Positions 1 through 9,891 are shown, counted from the stretch's first letter. The stretch: DNA of 64,000 bases from Parapedobacter tibetensis (GCF_024704835.1 NZ_JAMXBE010000017.1:1-64000); one strand, 5' to 3'. Numbers and translations are program-made. Notes: a model not told the origin generated them from the sequence alone.

Positions 1-654
1 CGATACAATCTTGCCGCCGCGGTAACGCCAGCCATTGATCAGGGTTCCGTCAAGTTTGTAGAACAGCACGTCGCCCTCGAAATCCGGATCACGGTTGAAG
101 TAGCTATTCTTGCTGATCTTGCCCCCGTTGCGAAGATACGCATAAGTCCCTACAAAAACCATCAGGAAGCTACGGGTATGACCGATCCGCAGGTCCTTGT
201 GCACCACAAGCTTGGCCGTATTGCGAATAGACCGCGAATCAGCACCGTCAGATACCAGGGCCTTCGTCTCGCTGTCCATAAACAGGGCTCTCCCCTTGGT
301 CATCATCGTCAGTTCCACCACTTCAATGTCACCCTTCCGCTTTTCCTTGGCATCGGCCCAGTTAGGCTTGGCGAGCAAGCCGCTTTGCCCGCTACCCATG
401 ACCGCGCCGTCAAGGGCCGAAATTTTCTCCCCGCTCCCTTCCGCAACAGTATTTGCCCCAAAATCGAATTCCACGACCGGAAGGTTGTGCTGCTCGAACC
501 ATTGCTGTGCAGTACTGCGCGTCAACTCCCGGTTCGTGCTTTGCCGCATGCGCTCCGATAGGAAGTCGTCGCGCCTGCAGGCATACACGATCAACGTGAG
601 TAGCAGGATGCCCGCACCCCACATCGCATAATTTTTAACGGTTTGTTTTACCAT
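1..654 (-). CDS. Lipoprotein of unknown function, 3' end outside window
   Basis: The frame is open from an ATG at 654 through the window edge (218 codons, no stop), so the C-terminus is missing. The protein starts MVKQTVKNYAMWGAG, then has a hydrophobic stretch ending in a lipobox-like LIVYAC at about residue 27, so it is probably a lipoprotein. The remainder is polar and mostly soluble in character; no family was recognised. It begins 29 bases after the O-antigen-ligase-like gene on the same strand and is probably the third gene of that operon. The GC-rich codon use matches the two genes upstream. Whether it is a substrate or partner of the membrane protein cannot be told from sequence. Confidence 0.75.
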   Translation of the reverse strand, partial: MVKQTVKNYAMWGAGILLLTLIVYACRRDDFLSERMRQSTNRELTRSTAQQWFEQHNLPVVEFDFGANTVAEGSGEKISALDGAVMGSGQSGLLAKPNWADAKEKRKGDIEVVELTMMTKGRALFMDSETKALVSDGADSRSIRNTAKLVVHKDLRIGHTRSFLMVFVGTYAYLRNGGKISKNSYFNRDPDFEGDVLFYKLDGTLINGWRYRGGKIVS

Positions 655-683
655 AGTTTAACACATTTAAATTTATCAACGGT

Positions 684-2453
684 TTAATTAATATCAAATG
701 ATTCCCGAAGGGAACGGTGCAACTCATAGGTGTCAAATCCGTATACCTTTACCGGCTCCTCCAATACCTGCCGAGCCAACGCCATGCCCTCCGCATCACG
801 CCCCTGTACCTTATACAGCATCGCCAAGCGTCCACGCGCTGCCTGCCGCGACGGCACCATGCGGGTGGCATAGCGGTATCTGGACTCGGCACCTTCAAGG
901 TCTCCCGTCTCCCGGAGGCAGTCGCCCCAAAGGATATAGTGATCCGAGTGCGGCATTTTCGGCACCCATCGTTTTAACAGGGCGATACAATCCGCATATT
1001 GCCCTGTCTGGTACAATTCACGACCATACCATGACAGGTAAAGCTGGTCTCCGGCTAAATAAGCCATGTTCCTGCCAAGGAAGTCTTTCACCTCGGCGGT
1101 ATCCTTTACCCTCCCCTTCAGCAAAACATGGAGCATGGCATAGCGGCGATGTAGGTGTAAGATAGCCGACAGCCCAGCCAGGAGCAAAAGGCCCAGTGCC
1201 AGCCGTTGTACAGGCACCGCTATGATGGGCATAGCGGTCGTCAAGGCCTTCTGACCCGGCAAACCACAGGCAGCCGACCAGATAACCGTCATCCATGCCA
1301 ACATTGCATATTGCTGCTGCGGATAGGAGAAAAGCCCGTAGGCAAGGAAAGCCAACAAGACGCCTTTTAGTACGTACCCCATCGGCACCTGGGGACGAAA
1401 GCCCCACAACAGGAAAGATACCGTGGCCAGGTACCCAGAAAGTCCGATAAGTCCGTATTCCACGGCGATACGGAGGGGTTCATTGTATGCCAGTACGTTG
1501 TTCCCGGCCAATAGCCGCTCGTCCATCGGCCGCTCTTGCTCGAAATAGCGGGCCTGGTGATGCATGTACTGCGAGGCAAATCCTTGTGCCCCGTGCCCGA
1601 ACAGCGGCTTTTCCTGTACCATACCCCAAGCAATCTTCCAGACCAGCAAACGTCCATCGGCGGAGGCCGTACGTTTTTGGTATAGCCCCCACGCACCGGC
1701 ACCAATCACGCAAAACATTCCAACCAGCATCAGCATCAGATGCATCCCCCTGCATTTATAAGGGGTCAGATAACGTCGGTAGACCAGGTATCCCGTACCC
1801 ACCAGATAAGCCAACCATGCCGCCCGCGCATCCAACAAGATAAATACGGGCAGCGCAAATACGATGGCGAAAAGAAAGACATGCCTACATCTACCCTTTA
1901 CGACCTTGAAAAGCAGCATCCCGCAAAGGAACGACAACAGCAAGGCCATCAGTCCGGCCATGATAGCAGGGTTGGAATAAGGCCCAGTAATCGTAAAATA
2001 CAGGTTATTGGACGATACCGCACCGCCGTACTGTAAATAGCCGTGGCCCGATAGGATAGAGAGGGCTGCACTGGCACTCCAGCCCAGGATGTTGACCAAT
2101 GTATAAGTAGGGGTTGAAAGCCGTAGGACAACATATAAACCCGCAAGGGCTATCTTGCTCATAAACCCCAAAGCATGTGTATATACTGGGAAATAGCAAC
2201 TTTCCAGCAGAAACCAGCATATAAAGACCACATCCCACACATACAGCGCCGGTCTAACGGATCTCATATCCCAGATCATAAACAAGCCTCCCCACATGAC
2301 GGCATAGCATACCGCAAGCTACATCGATGTGCGCATGCCGTTATAAACATCAAAGATGGGAAGGGTCGTTGCCAACACCAATACCGCAAAGAGCCCCACC
2401 ATACCCATGCCGGCTATGCGCTCATGTTGTTTGATAGCTTGCCGCGCCCTCAT
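684..2453 (-). pseudogene. O-antigen ligase-like membrane protein with TPR tail, interrupted by in-frame TAG
   Basis: The open part from ATG 2297 encodes 537 residues: many hydrophobic helices, a large extracytoplasmic loop containing GHGAQGF, and a C-terminal stretch of TPR-like helices (about residues 400-537). This matches the O-antigen ligase/polymerase (Wzy/WaaL) superfamily. The natural start is an ATG at 2453 overlapping the TGA of the upstream gene (TGATG), in the same frame. That start gives 44 codons including a first membrane helix (VGLFAVLVLATTLPIFDVYN), then TAG at 2319-2321, then 7 more open codons before ATG 2297. The intact gene would be about 589 residues. Either it is nonsense-mutated, with possible re-initiation at 2297, or there is a sequencing error. 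Confidence 0.75.
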
Positions 2454-4630
2454 CACTGGTACAATGGATTATGAAGGTTAATAAATTGTTGTTCCCCGTT
2501 CGGTTGGGTAAACGGAAGTTCCTCATTTCCTTCGCCGAGATTCTGAAGACGGTATAGGGTCCCGGCCGGCACGTTGTTAAATTGCAGGTAATGGTATGAG
2601 GCCGTTTGCCTGCTATGTTCCTGCCAGTTAAGTCCGTCATGATACCACAGCCGGTATTCGTTGCCGGGGACGATTCCATTGTTAGCCGTGCGCGGGACAA
2701 AACGTACATGGGTAATCTTCACTGGGCGGCCAAAGTCCATACCTGTACCAGAAGCCCCTACGTAGGTATCCACTACACCGTCAAAGGCATGCTCCGGGTT
2801 GGAGCCCGTGGGCAATGGGGTACCGTCAATCCGCACCAGCGCGGGTTCCCCTCCCCTGCCATCTGGCGGGTAAAAGATCGGCAAATCCGTGGCTGGCCGT
2901 GCGGAAAAGCCCGGTTGCCCGGGCCCCAAAAATTCCATATGGGCAATATTAACGGGACCACGGTCCGCGGTCCAGAACCGGTAGTATCGATATGTAGAAT
3001 CGTTATCCAGCTCTATTTCCTGCAAATAGGGGGCCGGGGGCCGCGAAAGCACGGCCAACGTATCATAGCCTGATTTCTCTTCCTGACTGCCTGTAAAAAA
3101 GCCGCCGATCAGTTTTTCACGCATTGCTTTGAGCCTTCGCTTCTCCGGATATTTGCGGCTGATCATGAACGCAACCGACTGTTCATCCCTGGGATAATAG
3201 GACACGTAGCGAACCGGGGCCTTCTTCTTTCTCCAGAAGGATCGCTCGAACAGTGTATCGCCATCAAGTTCCAGTACCTTCTCGTCTGCCGCGCGGTTAT
3301 GCGTGAGCGGCAAAGGAATATCCCCGGGGACACCATCGGCATCCAACATAAACGGAGGGCCGATCGGCACGATTTCTTCATTTTCATCCATGTAAGCGAG
3401 CACAAAAACCGTAAAGAGCGGTACCTGCTCAAAAACCGCCTGCCGACGTTTACGTTCTATCCTACCCCACGCCACGGGATTCAGCCCCTCGCGCGTCAGC
3501 ATACAGAGATACGCCAAATGGTTGCCGGTTTCTCCCCTGAAAGGCAGCTTCAGGGTTACCGTTTGATGATAACGATGGGTCTGGTCAGACAGTAGCGGGG
3601 AAGACAGCTCTTCCGGAATGTACTCGTCTTCGCCTGCCAGAAAATATGGTGTGCGCGGGTTGGCCGCAAATTGGCGCCGGTATACCTTGCCCGCATATTG
3701 GATATCGCTTTCCCAATCTTCACGGAGGGCATTATCGGGTGAGGTGTACGGCTGCCATATACCGTTGGAATCAGGAGAAACACACCAAAAATGACGGCTT
3801 GGGCGATCCTTCCATTGCAGCGTGTACTCGTAAACCACCGGGATGCCGCAGGCGCGGAGTATGCGTATACTCCAGTTGGTCATATTGTGGCAATCCATCT
3901 TGAACTTGGGAAGCAGCAAATCGTAAACTGCTGACTTGGCCTTGGGTTTCGTAAAATGGTTGATCCATCGGCTCTTGGTCACGTAGGCTTGGTAGCGCAG
4001 TAACACATCATTCAGACCAATATCATCGGGTTTATGAATTTTCGATGCCCATTGTTGCCGCAGATTGCCGCGATTGAAAATCAGTTCTTCATTGGTACTA
4101 CGGTACGGCAGCACAAACTCCCTGAATGTTTCAAAATCCATTCCTTGCAGGAAAGGGCTCTCCTGCCAAACAGCAAATGCCTGATCGATGTTATTTATGA
4201 GGAATGGGGCTTCGACCACTTCGATGTCCGCACGGCCATTCTCCTTATGCCGGGGCGGATCAAGCTGACCAAATTCAACTGCCAATTCCCGCCGGACCGA
4301 ATCGTACCCCTTCGGTTTGGCCTTCAGTATGGTACGGATATTCATTCCCCCGAACAATTCGCGGTACAGGGAATCGGTGCGGCTGACGAAATGGTCATAA
4401 CCATCGGGAATGAGCACGGATTGCCCACTGCCATGATATGGCATGTTGGCGATAAGGAAACACGCAGCCTCGAATTTCCTTTTGTCACGGTGCCTGTAAT
4501 GGTCCAGCACCGTTTCCAGCTCAGCCCTGTTGGCTCCGGTCAATGCCAGCGCCCGCTCCACGTTTCTTGGATAGGGACGGCACCCGCCCGCGGCTAGCAG
4601 CACAAAAAAACAAATCAAGGCCCGGCTCAT
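2453..4630 (-). CDS. Transglutaminase-like lipoprotein with C-terminal discoidin-like region
   Basis: Start chosen at ATG 4630 because it gives a clean lipoprotein signal (MSRALICFFVLLAAGGC, lipid Cys at residue 17); the frame stays open 25 codons further upstream. The product is about 725 residues. Near residues 250-310 it has a transglutaminase-like core: DCHNMTNWSIRILRACGIPV carries the Cys, and RHFWCVSPDSNG supplies the His and Asp. The last 150 residues (HAFDGVVDTYVGASG, then YRLWYHDGLNW) resemble an F5/8 discoidin sugar-binding fold. It is probably surface or periplasmic and may act on peptide or glycan in transit. Its stop overlaps the start of the O-antigen-ligase-like gene, so the two are translationally coupled. 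The substrate is unknown. Confidence 0.75.
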   Translation of the reverse strand: MSRALICFFVLLAAGGCRPYPRNVERALALTGANRAELETVLDHYRHRDKRKFEAACFLIANMPYHGSGQSVLIPDGYDHFVSRTDSLYRELFGGMNIRTILKAKPKGYDSVRRELAVEFGQLDPPRHKENGRADIEVVEAPFLINNIDQAFAVWQESPFLQGMDFETFREFVLPYRSTNEELIFNRGNLRQQWASKIHKPDDIGLNDVLLRYQAYVTKSRWINHFTKPKAKSAVYDLLLPKFKMDCHNMTNWSIRILRACGIPVVYEYTLQWKDRPSRHFWCVSPDSNGIWQPYTSPDNALREDWESDIQYAGKVYRRQFAANPRTPYFLAGEDEYIPEELSSPLLSDQTHRYHQTVTLKLPFRGETGNHLAYLCMLTREGLNPVAWGRIERKRRQAVFEQVPLFTVFVLAYMDENEEIVPIGPPFMLDADGVPGDIPLPLTHNRAADEKVLELDGDTLFERSFWRKKKAPVRYVSYYPRDEQSVAFMISRKYPEKRRLKAMREKLIGGFFTGSQEEKSGYDTLAVLSRPPAPYLQEIELDNDSTYRYYRFWTADRGPVNIAHMEFLGPGQPGFSARPATDLPIFYPPDGRGGEPALVRIDGTPLPTGSNPEHAFDGVVDTYVGASGTGMDFGRPVKITHVRFVPRTANNGIVPGNEYRLWYHDGLNWQEHSRQTASYHYLQFNNVPAGTLYRLQNLGEGNEELPFTQPNGEQQFINLHNPLYQ

Positions 4631-4719
4631 GTTAAGGTGTTGTATGGATAGCTGTTTATAATTGTCTTTAACACACAAAATTAGGAATCGGAATGAAACA
4701 AGCAAATAATCATTGGGAT

Positions 4720-4741
4720 AAATCTACGCAAACGATACCGG
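4720..4741. promoter_or_regulatory. Probable LacI-family operator, copy 1
   Basis: This 22-base stretch with core ctacgcaaacgataccgg is identical at 21 of 22 positions to a site at 35315-35336 between the divergent LacI and SusC2 genes. It has a central CG and imperfect dyad symmetry, as LacI-family operators do. It lies about 90 bases upstream of the transglutaminase lipoprotein start, so it would place that operon under the LacI regulator at 35482. Conservation over this length in two intergenic positions 30 kb apart is unlikely by chance; the assignment to that particular regulator is inference. Confidence 0.55.
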
Positions 4742-4762
4742 TACGGTAAAAGCGGTCAATTG

Positions 4763-5660
4763 GCGAGGCTTTCCACGGACCAGGCGCCGGCTGCCATGGA
4801 AAAGGTGATGCCTTCCACGGTATAGTTGTCGGCTTCCTCGGACTACCCTCGCGCTACGTGGGCCAAGCCAGCGTTGGGCTTGTATGAGCTTGCCGCTTCC
4901 ATGCATAAAGAAGCGCCGAGAAGGTATGAGGCAACCGCTCCCTAGGGGTAGGCAAAAGCAGCCATGGGATAGGCAGCCGAATAAACGTACCACGGAATTG
5001 CACCCTCGGGGTAGGTTGGTACTTCCTAGGGGTAGGGAGCCGCTTCCACGGGCTAGGAAGCCTAAGGAACGTACTGCCGAATTGAACCCTTGGGGTAGGT
5101 TGGCACTTCCTAGGGGTAGAAAGCCGAAGGAATGTACTACGGAATCGCGCCCTCGGGGTAGGTTGGTACTTCCTAGGGGTAGGGAGCCGCTTCCACGGGC
5201 TAGGAAGCCTAAGGAACGTACTGCCGAATTGAACCCTTGGGGTAGGTTGGCACTTCCTAGGGGTAGAAAGCCGAAGGAATGTACTACGGAATCGCGCCCT
5301 CGGGGTAGGTTGGTACTTCCTAGGGGTAGGGAGCCGCTTCCACGGGCTAGGAAGCCTAAGGAACGTACTGCCGAATTGAACCCTTGGGGTAGGTTGGCAC
5401 TTCCTAGGGGTAGAAAGCCGAAGGAATGTACTACGGAATCGCGCCCTCGGGGTAGGTTGGTACTTCCTAGGGGTAGGGAGCCGCTTCCATGGGCAAGGCA
5501 ATGGCATCCATGGGCTAGGAAGCCGTTGGCACGGGCGAGGGCATGGCATCGAAGCTCTAAGCCATCGATTCGAAGTCCTACGCCGTCGGGGAGAAACCCT
5601 ACGCCGACCGCACCTACTGCGTGGAAATGGCAGTTGCCTTCCCGGATCTCCTGAAAACAC
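4763..5660. repeat. 21-bp minisatellite with perfect 147-bp higher-order units
   Basis: The stretch is built from 21-base units, most beginning tagg and carrying a CCNNGG core (cctagg, ccttgg, cctcgg, ccacgg, ccatgg). Seven diverged units form a 147-base higher-order repeat present in three identical copies from about 5002 (starts near 5002, 5149, 5296) plus a partial copy ending near 5489. The flanks hold more diverged 21-base units. Because 21 is a multiple of three, stop-free frames propagate: one plus frame (4884-5654) and two minus frames (about 5660-4854 and 5709-4724) stay open. Those ORFs are low-complexity (heptads such as GRLVLPR) and are not good evidence for a gene. No other gene lies between 4724 and 5702. 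Confidence 0.9.
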
Positions 5661-5702
5661 TGAAGCCCATGAGCTATTTTCGGATCATGGAGCGAAACAA
5701 GC

Positions 5703-8174
5703 TCATCGTTTTAACACGTATTTTTTACCTTGTTTTGTCATCACATCAAATTCAGTAAACACGGGGATTGCACTTGTTTGTTTATCTACCGTAGGGTGGA
5801 TGATCGGTTCTTTGATCGGATGCACCGCAAAGAAGGGATTTCGGTTTTCGCCAGTGGCCGGCTCCAACCGCAATTCCGGCGGGCAGTGCTGTTCGGCCAA
5901 CCGGATCCGGCAGTTGCCCCCCAGCTTCGAATAGACCACCAGTTTGGTCAACCGGCGTTGCTTCCACGCCATATCCACCACGAAACCACCCCGGGCCTTC
6001 AAGCCTTTCACCTCGCCATTGGTCCAATGATCAGGCAATGCGGGCAGGAGGTGCAAAGCCCCGTCGTGCGATTGCAGTAGCATTTCCGCGATCCCAGCTG
6101 TACAACCTAAATTTCCATCGATCTGGAATGGCGGGTGCGCATCGAGCAAGTTAGGATAAGTACCCCCGCTCTGTGCCGACTCTTCCTCGCCTGCAGGGCT
6201 CAGTTGGTCGGCGATGAGCTTATACGCCCGGTTGCCGTCGAGCAGGCGGGCCCACAGGTTGACCTTCCATCCCATGGACCATCCCGTAGATTTGTCTCCC
6301 CGATAGACCAGCGATTGCTCGGCTGCCTTGAACAAGGCCGGGTGCCTGATGGGCGATATCTGGGCTGCGGGGTAGAGCCCGTAAAGATGGGAAACATGCC
6401 GGTGCTTATCGCCCGTGCGGTCCCAATCTTCCATCCACTCCTGCAGCTGCCCGAATTTACCCACCTGCATCGGTGCCAGGCGCGCTTTCTTGCTGATGAC
6501 CGTATCCCGGAAATCGGCATCAGTACCCAGTACCTTCGAAGCCTCAATAAACGCCGTGAACACATCGAACACCAACTGGTTGTCCATCGTCGTCCCGGCG
6601 GCAATGCTTACACCTGATTGATGGCCATTTTCGGGCGACATGGACGGCGCCACTACCAGCCAGTTATGTTTGGGCTCTTCTTGCAACACATCCACATAGA
6701 ACATGGTGATGCCCTTCAATACGGGGTAATAGTCCGCCAGGAAACGCTTATCGCCATTGTAGAGGTAGTGCTGCCAAATATGCTGAGTCAACCAGGCTCC
6801 ACCCATTGGCCACATGCCATAGAAACCACCATCAACGACTCCCGTAATCCTCCATAGGTCTGTATTATGATGCATGTTCCATCCACGTGCCTTATACATT
6901 TCTTTTGCGCTCTCCTGACCTGTAATAGCCAAATCTTCAAGCATAGCGAACAATGGTTCATGCGTTTCGCTAAGATTGGTTACCTCAGCTGGCCAATAGT
7001 TCATTTCCGTGTTGATATTGACGGTGTACTTGCTATCCCAAGGAGGAGAAAGCTTTTCATTCCAAATTCCTTGAAGATTTGCTGGCTGACCTCCCGGTTG
7101 TGAGGAACTGATCAATAAATATCGACCAAACTGAAAATATAATGCCACCAAATGTGGGTCATGGGATTTTGCAAATTCTTGCACACGCACATCGGTAGCT
7201 TTTGCCGCTTGAGGGGAAACGCCTAAATCCAACTTTACGCGATTGAACTGTTCCTGGTACTTTTTGCTATGGTTGGCAATTGCCCTTGCATACTTAACCT
7301 TTATAGCCTTATCCAGCATTTCCTGTGCGCTTTGAGCAGGATCGACAGATAAATCATTATATTTCTTAAAATTAGTTCCGATAGCGATGTACAGCACTAC
7401 CTCATCAGCATCTTGAATTTCCAGTTTATCATCACTTTCGATCAACCGACCGCCTTTTAACACGGGCCGAACGATTCCTTTGAAATTGACTTTGCCTACT
7501 TTACTGTCTACCGAACTACTGGTTCCCGACATGGTTAACTGTCCGCTTTCACCACGTACCGTGGCGGAGTTATGCGGCGATGTCAAATTTAGGCTAAACG
7601 AAATACTCTTTTTCTTAGACGACGTCAAACGCACTACAACCACATTATCGGTAAAAGAGGCAAACACTTCTCTCTTGAACGTTGTTTGATCAACCTGGTA
7701 TGAAGTACGGGCTACTGCGTCTTCTATATCCAAGTCACGTGTAAAATTGGTGTAGTTGGCGTGTTCTGGGAAATCTAACCAAAGGCTGCCGAATGTTTGA
7801 TATGGCATGCCATAGTCTAGACCTTCAGGTGCGTGTCTAGGAAAAGCTTCGTTAGACAAAGCTTGTGCCTCATGGGCTTTTCCTGCAGCAAGTAGTGCCC
7901 GAATCTGCTGTATTTTTTCAAAGCTGTTTTTGGGAACATTATTCCCTGGTTCCCCGGCCCATATCGTTTCTTCGTTCAATTGGATTTGCTCCTTCGACGG
8001 GTTTCCAAAAACCATGGCCCCCAATCGGCTATTCCCTATTGGCAAAGCTTCGTTCCACTCCGAAGCGGGCTTATCGTAAAAAAGTCGCAATCGTTGTTCC
8101 TGGGTGACAGACTGGCAAAAAGGAACAACTGCTAAAATGGCTACAACTATCGTATGCAAGACAGGTTTTTTCAT
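5703..8174 (-). CDS. GH95 alpha-L-fucosidase / alpha-L-galactosidase
   Basis: An 823-residue exported enzyme with signal peptide MKKPVLHTIVVAILAVVPFC. The N-terminal GH95 domain contains WNEALPIGNSRLGAMVFGNP. The catalytic region carries the family's polar residues: N386 and N388 in VNINTEMNYW, the acid Glu515 in MSPENGH, and Asp686 in PPFQIDGNLG. GH95 enzymes remove alpha-1,2-linked L-fucose or L-galactose; in a pectin locus an L-galactose or fucose cap on a side chain is plausible. It is the last gene of module 1, 37 bases after GH28. Oddity: base composition changes within the gene. The segment encoding about residues 1-505 is about 42-48% GC in sampled lines, while the rest is about 57-62%, as if two alleles had recombined near base 6650. 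Confidence 0.92.
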   Translation of the reverse strand: MKKPVLHTIVVAILAVVPFCQSVTQEQRLRLFYDKPASEWNEALPIGNSRLGAMVFGNPSKEQIQLNEETIWAGEPGNNVPKNSFEKIQQIRALLAAGKAHEAQALSNEAFPRHAPEGLDYGMPYQTFGSLWLDFPEHANYTNFTRDLDIEDAVARTSYQVDQTTFKREVFASFTDNVVVVRLTSSKKKSISFSLNLTSPHNSATVRGESGQLTMSGTSSSVDSKVGKVNFKGIVRPVLKGGRLIESDDKLEIQDADEVVLYIAIGTNFKKYNDLSVDPAQSAQEMLDKAIKVKYARAIANHSKKYQEQFNRVKLDLGVSPQAAKATDVRVQEFAKSHDPHLVALYFQFGRYLLISSSQPGGQPANLQGIWNEKLSPPWDSKYTVNINTEMNYWPAEVTNLSETHEPLFAMLEDLAITGQESAKEMYKARGWNMHHNTDLWRITGVVDGGFYGMWPMGGAWLTQHIWQHYLYNGDKRFLADYYPVLKGITMFYVDVLQEEPKHNWLVVAPSMSPENGHQSGVSIAAGTTMDNQLVFDVFTAFIEASKVLGTDADFRDTVISKKARLAPMQVGKFGQLQEWMEDWDRTGDKHRHVSHLYGLYPAAQISPIRHPALFKAAEQSLVYRGDKSTGWSMGWKVNLWARLLDGNRAYKLIADQLSPAGEEESAQSGGTYPNLLDAHPPFQIDGNLGCTAGIAEMLLQSHDGALHLLPALPDHWTNGEVKGLKARGGFVVDMAWKQRRLTKLVVYSKLGGNCRIRLAEQHCPPELRLEPATGENRNPFFAVHPIKEPIIHPTVDKQTSAIPVFTEFDVMTKQGKKYVLKR

Positions 8175-8211
8175 GTTAAAATGGTATTTTGTATAATGTA
8201 TTTTATTCCGA

Positions 8212-9891
8212 TTAGTTATTGTTCAATTTAATGGCATCTTCGGTAGCTCCGTATTTAAATTCCATCTTATTTTCCCCAATATTAGAATTTTTAAACAGCA
8301 AGTTCTGAGCATTGCTCCCATTTACTTCTACCAGTGTACTCAGCTCCGTTTTGTAGACCAACCGATCAAAAGTCAAATCCCGGGCACTCTCGATATAGAC
8401 CAATGGATCTACCTCATCTGTATACAAAGCTGCATTCTTAATCGAAATATTTTGTGCATCTTTTATTTCTATCCCTTTATCTGCTGTCAAGAACAAATTA
8501 CTTAGGTAAATATCCTTCACAGGCATTTCGGGAAGACCCCGAACAAACACCCCAACGTTTGCTCCGTTACAGATCACGTTATCAATATATACGTTTCTGA
8601 TTTGGGGTGTCTCAATAGTTACCGGAGGAATTTCCTGTACTTCATTTGCCTTGGGAGGCGCTGTCCAATAGTACATGTCAAAAAAGATAGCTTCATGCAC
8701 GATATTAGACATATTGATATTGCGAATATGAATATTTTCTACAACACCACCACGACCACGAGTCGTCTTAAAACGAATGCCCTTATCGGTTCCCATAAAC
8801 GTACAGTCTTCTACGAAGATATCCCTAGCGCCACCCGACATCTCACTGCCAACCACGAACCCACCGTGACCTAGATAGACTTTGTTACGGCGAATAATGA
8901 CTTGTTCGGTGGCTATTCCCCTTTTGCGGCCTTCTTCGTCTTTACCCGATTTGATACAGATGGCGTCATCACCGACGTCCAATACACAGTCTTCGATCAA
9001 CACGTTCGAGCAAGACTCGATATCGATTCCATCCCCATTCTGCGCATAATCCGGATTCTTGATCATTAGATTCCTCAGTGTGATATGCTGGCACATCAAC
9101 GGATGGACATTCCAGGCTGGCGAGTTTTGTAATGTCACCCCTTCGATCAATACTTTTTTGCAGTTAGTGAGCATCAACATGTTGGGACGCAAATAATCTT
9201 TGATATCTTCAAAATCAGCCAGTGCTTTTCCTTCCGACAACAGTACTGAGCGTTTCTCCTCATGGGCTAACTTTGTTTTTTCTGAAGGAAACCATGTTTT
9301 ACCATCTGCGCTGACCAAGCCTCCTGAATCCAGCTTTCTGCGCCATTCACCATCCGTCAGCGCACCCCTGCCAACCATTCTCCAAGCATCACCATTGCCG
9401 TCAATCGTCCCTTTTCCGGTCATCGCTATATTTTCCAGGTCCTTACCACTAATTGGTGATTGGTTACGTGCTGACGGTTTTCCCTCATAGTTTCCTTCTA
9501 CGATCTCATACTGGTCAAAATCCGATGTAAATTGCAGAAATGCATTGTCGTCCAAATGCAGGTTTACGTTGCTTTTTAATGCTATCGGGCCAGACATCCA
9601 ATAACCAGCCGGTATCAACACCACACCTCCTCCTTTTTTGTTACTGGCCCTAATTGCCTCATTGATACTTTTGGTATTCAATGTGCGCCCATCTCCTTTA
9701 GCCCCAAAATTCCGGATGTCGATGGTGTCTTTAGGAAATACCGGTTCATGAATAGTTGGAAGGTTGGACCAACTGTATTGGCTTGTATGATTTATAAACG
9801 AGGATTGTCCCAGTAGATCATTTGAGTAAGGGAGAGACGTTATGACCAAAGCAGTAATCCACAGATTTTTTTTGAGTTTAACGGGTTTCAT
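8212..9891 (-). CDS. GH28 polygalacturonase
   Basis: A 559-residue protein with an N-terminal hydrophobic export signal (about residues 10-28). It opens its catalytic domain with DIRNFGAKGDGRT and folds as a right-handed beta-helix. The GH28 active-site motifs are all present in order: NGDGID (D290), GDDAICIKSG (D308, D309), GHGG (H342) and RFKTTRG (K375). It hydrolyses alpha-1,4 bonds of galacturonan. An insert at about residues 175-235 (after DAWRMVGRGALTDGEWRR) is longer than in minimal GH28 enzymes and is seen in Bacteroidota exo-type forms, so exo-acting galacturonidase is the likelier mode (inference). It lies between PL1 and GH95 on the same strand, in the low-GC module 1. Confidence 0.93.
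   Translation of the reverse strand: MKPVKLKKNLWITALVITSLPYSNDLLGQSSFINHTSQYSWSNLPTIHEPVFPKDTIDIRNFGAKGDGRTLNTKSINEAIRASNKKGGGVVLIPAGYWMSGPIALKSNVNLHLDDNAFLQFTSDFDQYEIVEGNYEGKPSARNQSPISGKDLENIAMTGKGTIDGNGDAWRMVGRGALTDGEWRRKLDSGGLVSADGKTWFPSEKTKLAHEEKRSVLLSEGKALADFEDIKDYLRPNMLMLTNCKKVLIEGVTLQNSPAWNVHPLMCQHITLRNLMIKNPDYAQNGDGIDIESCSNVLIEDCVLDVGDDAICIKSGKDEEGRKRGIATEQVIIRRNKVYLGHGGFVVGSEMSGGARDIFVEDCTFMGTDKGIRFKTTRGRGGVVENIHIRNINMSNIVHEAIFFDMYYWTAPPKANEVQEIPPVTIETPQIRNVYIDNVICNGANVGVFVRGLPEMPVKDIYLSNLFLTADKGIEIKDAQNISIKNAALYTDEVDPLVYIESARDLTFDRLVYKTELSTLVEVNGSNAQNLLFKNSNIGENKMEFKYGATEDAIKLNNN

Noticed and set aside
2319-2321. TAG recoding as an amino acid in the O-antigen-ligase-like gene
   Set aside because: TAG is used as a normal stop elsewhere in the window (for example the DUF5123-type gene at 13632), so a nonsense change is the simpler reading.
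5002-5489. CRISPR array
   Set aside because: The repeats are contiguous 21- and 147-base units without unique spacers, and no cas gene is present.
4854-5660. Long ORFs of 256 and 268 codons across the repeat array on both strands
   Set aside because: The 21-base period preserves any stop-free frame, three frames are open at once, and the peptides are low-complexity heptads; no start, signal or family supports a gene.
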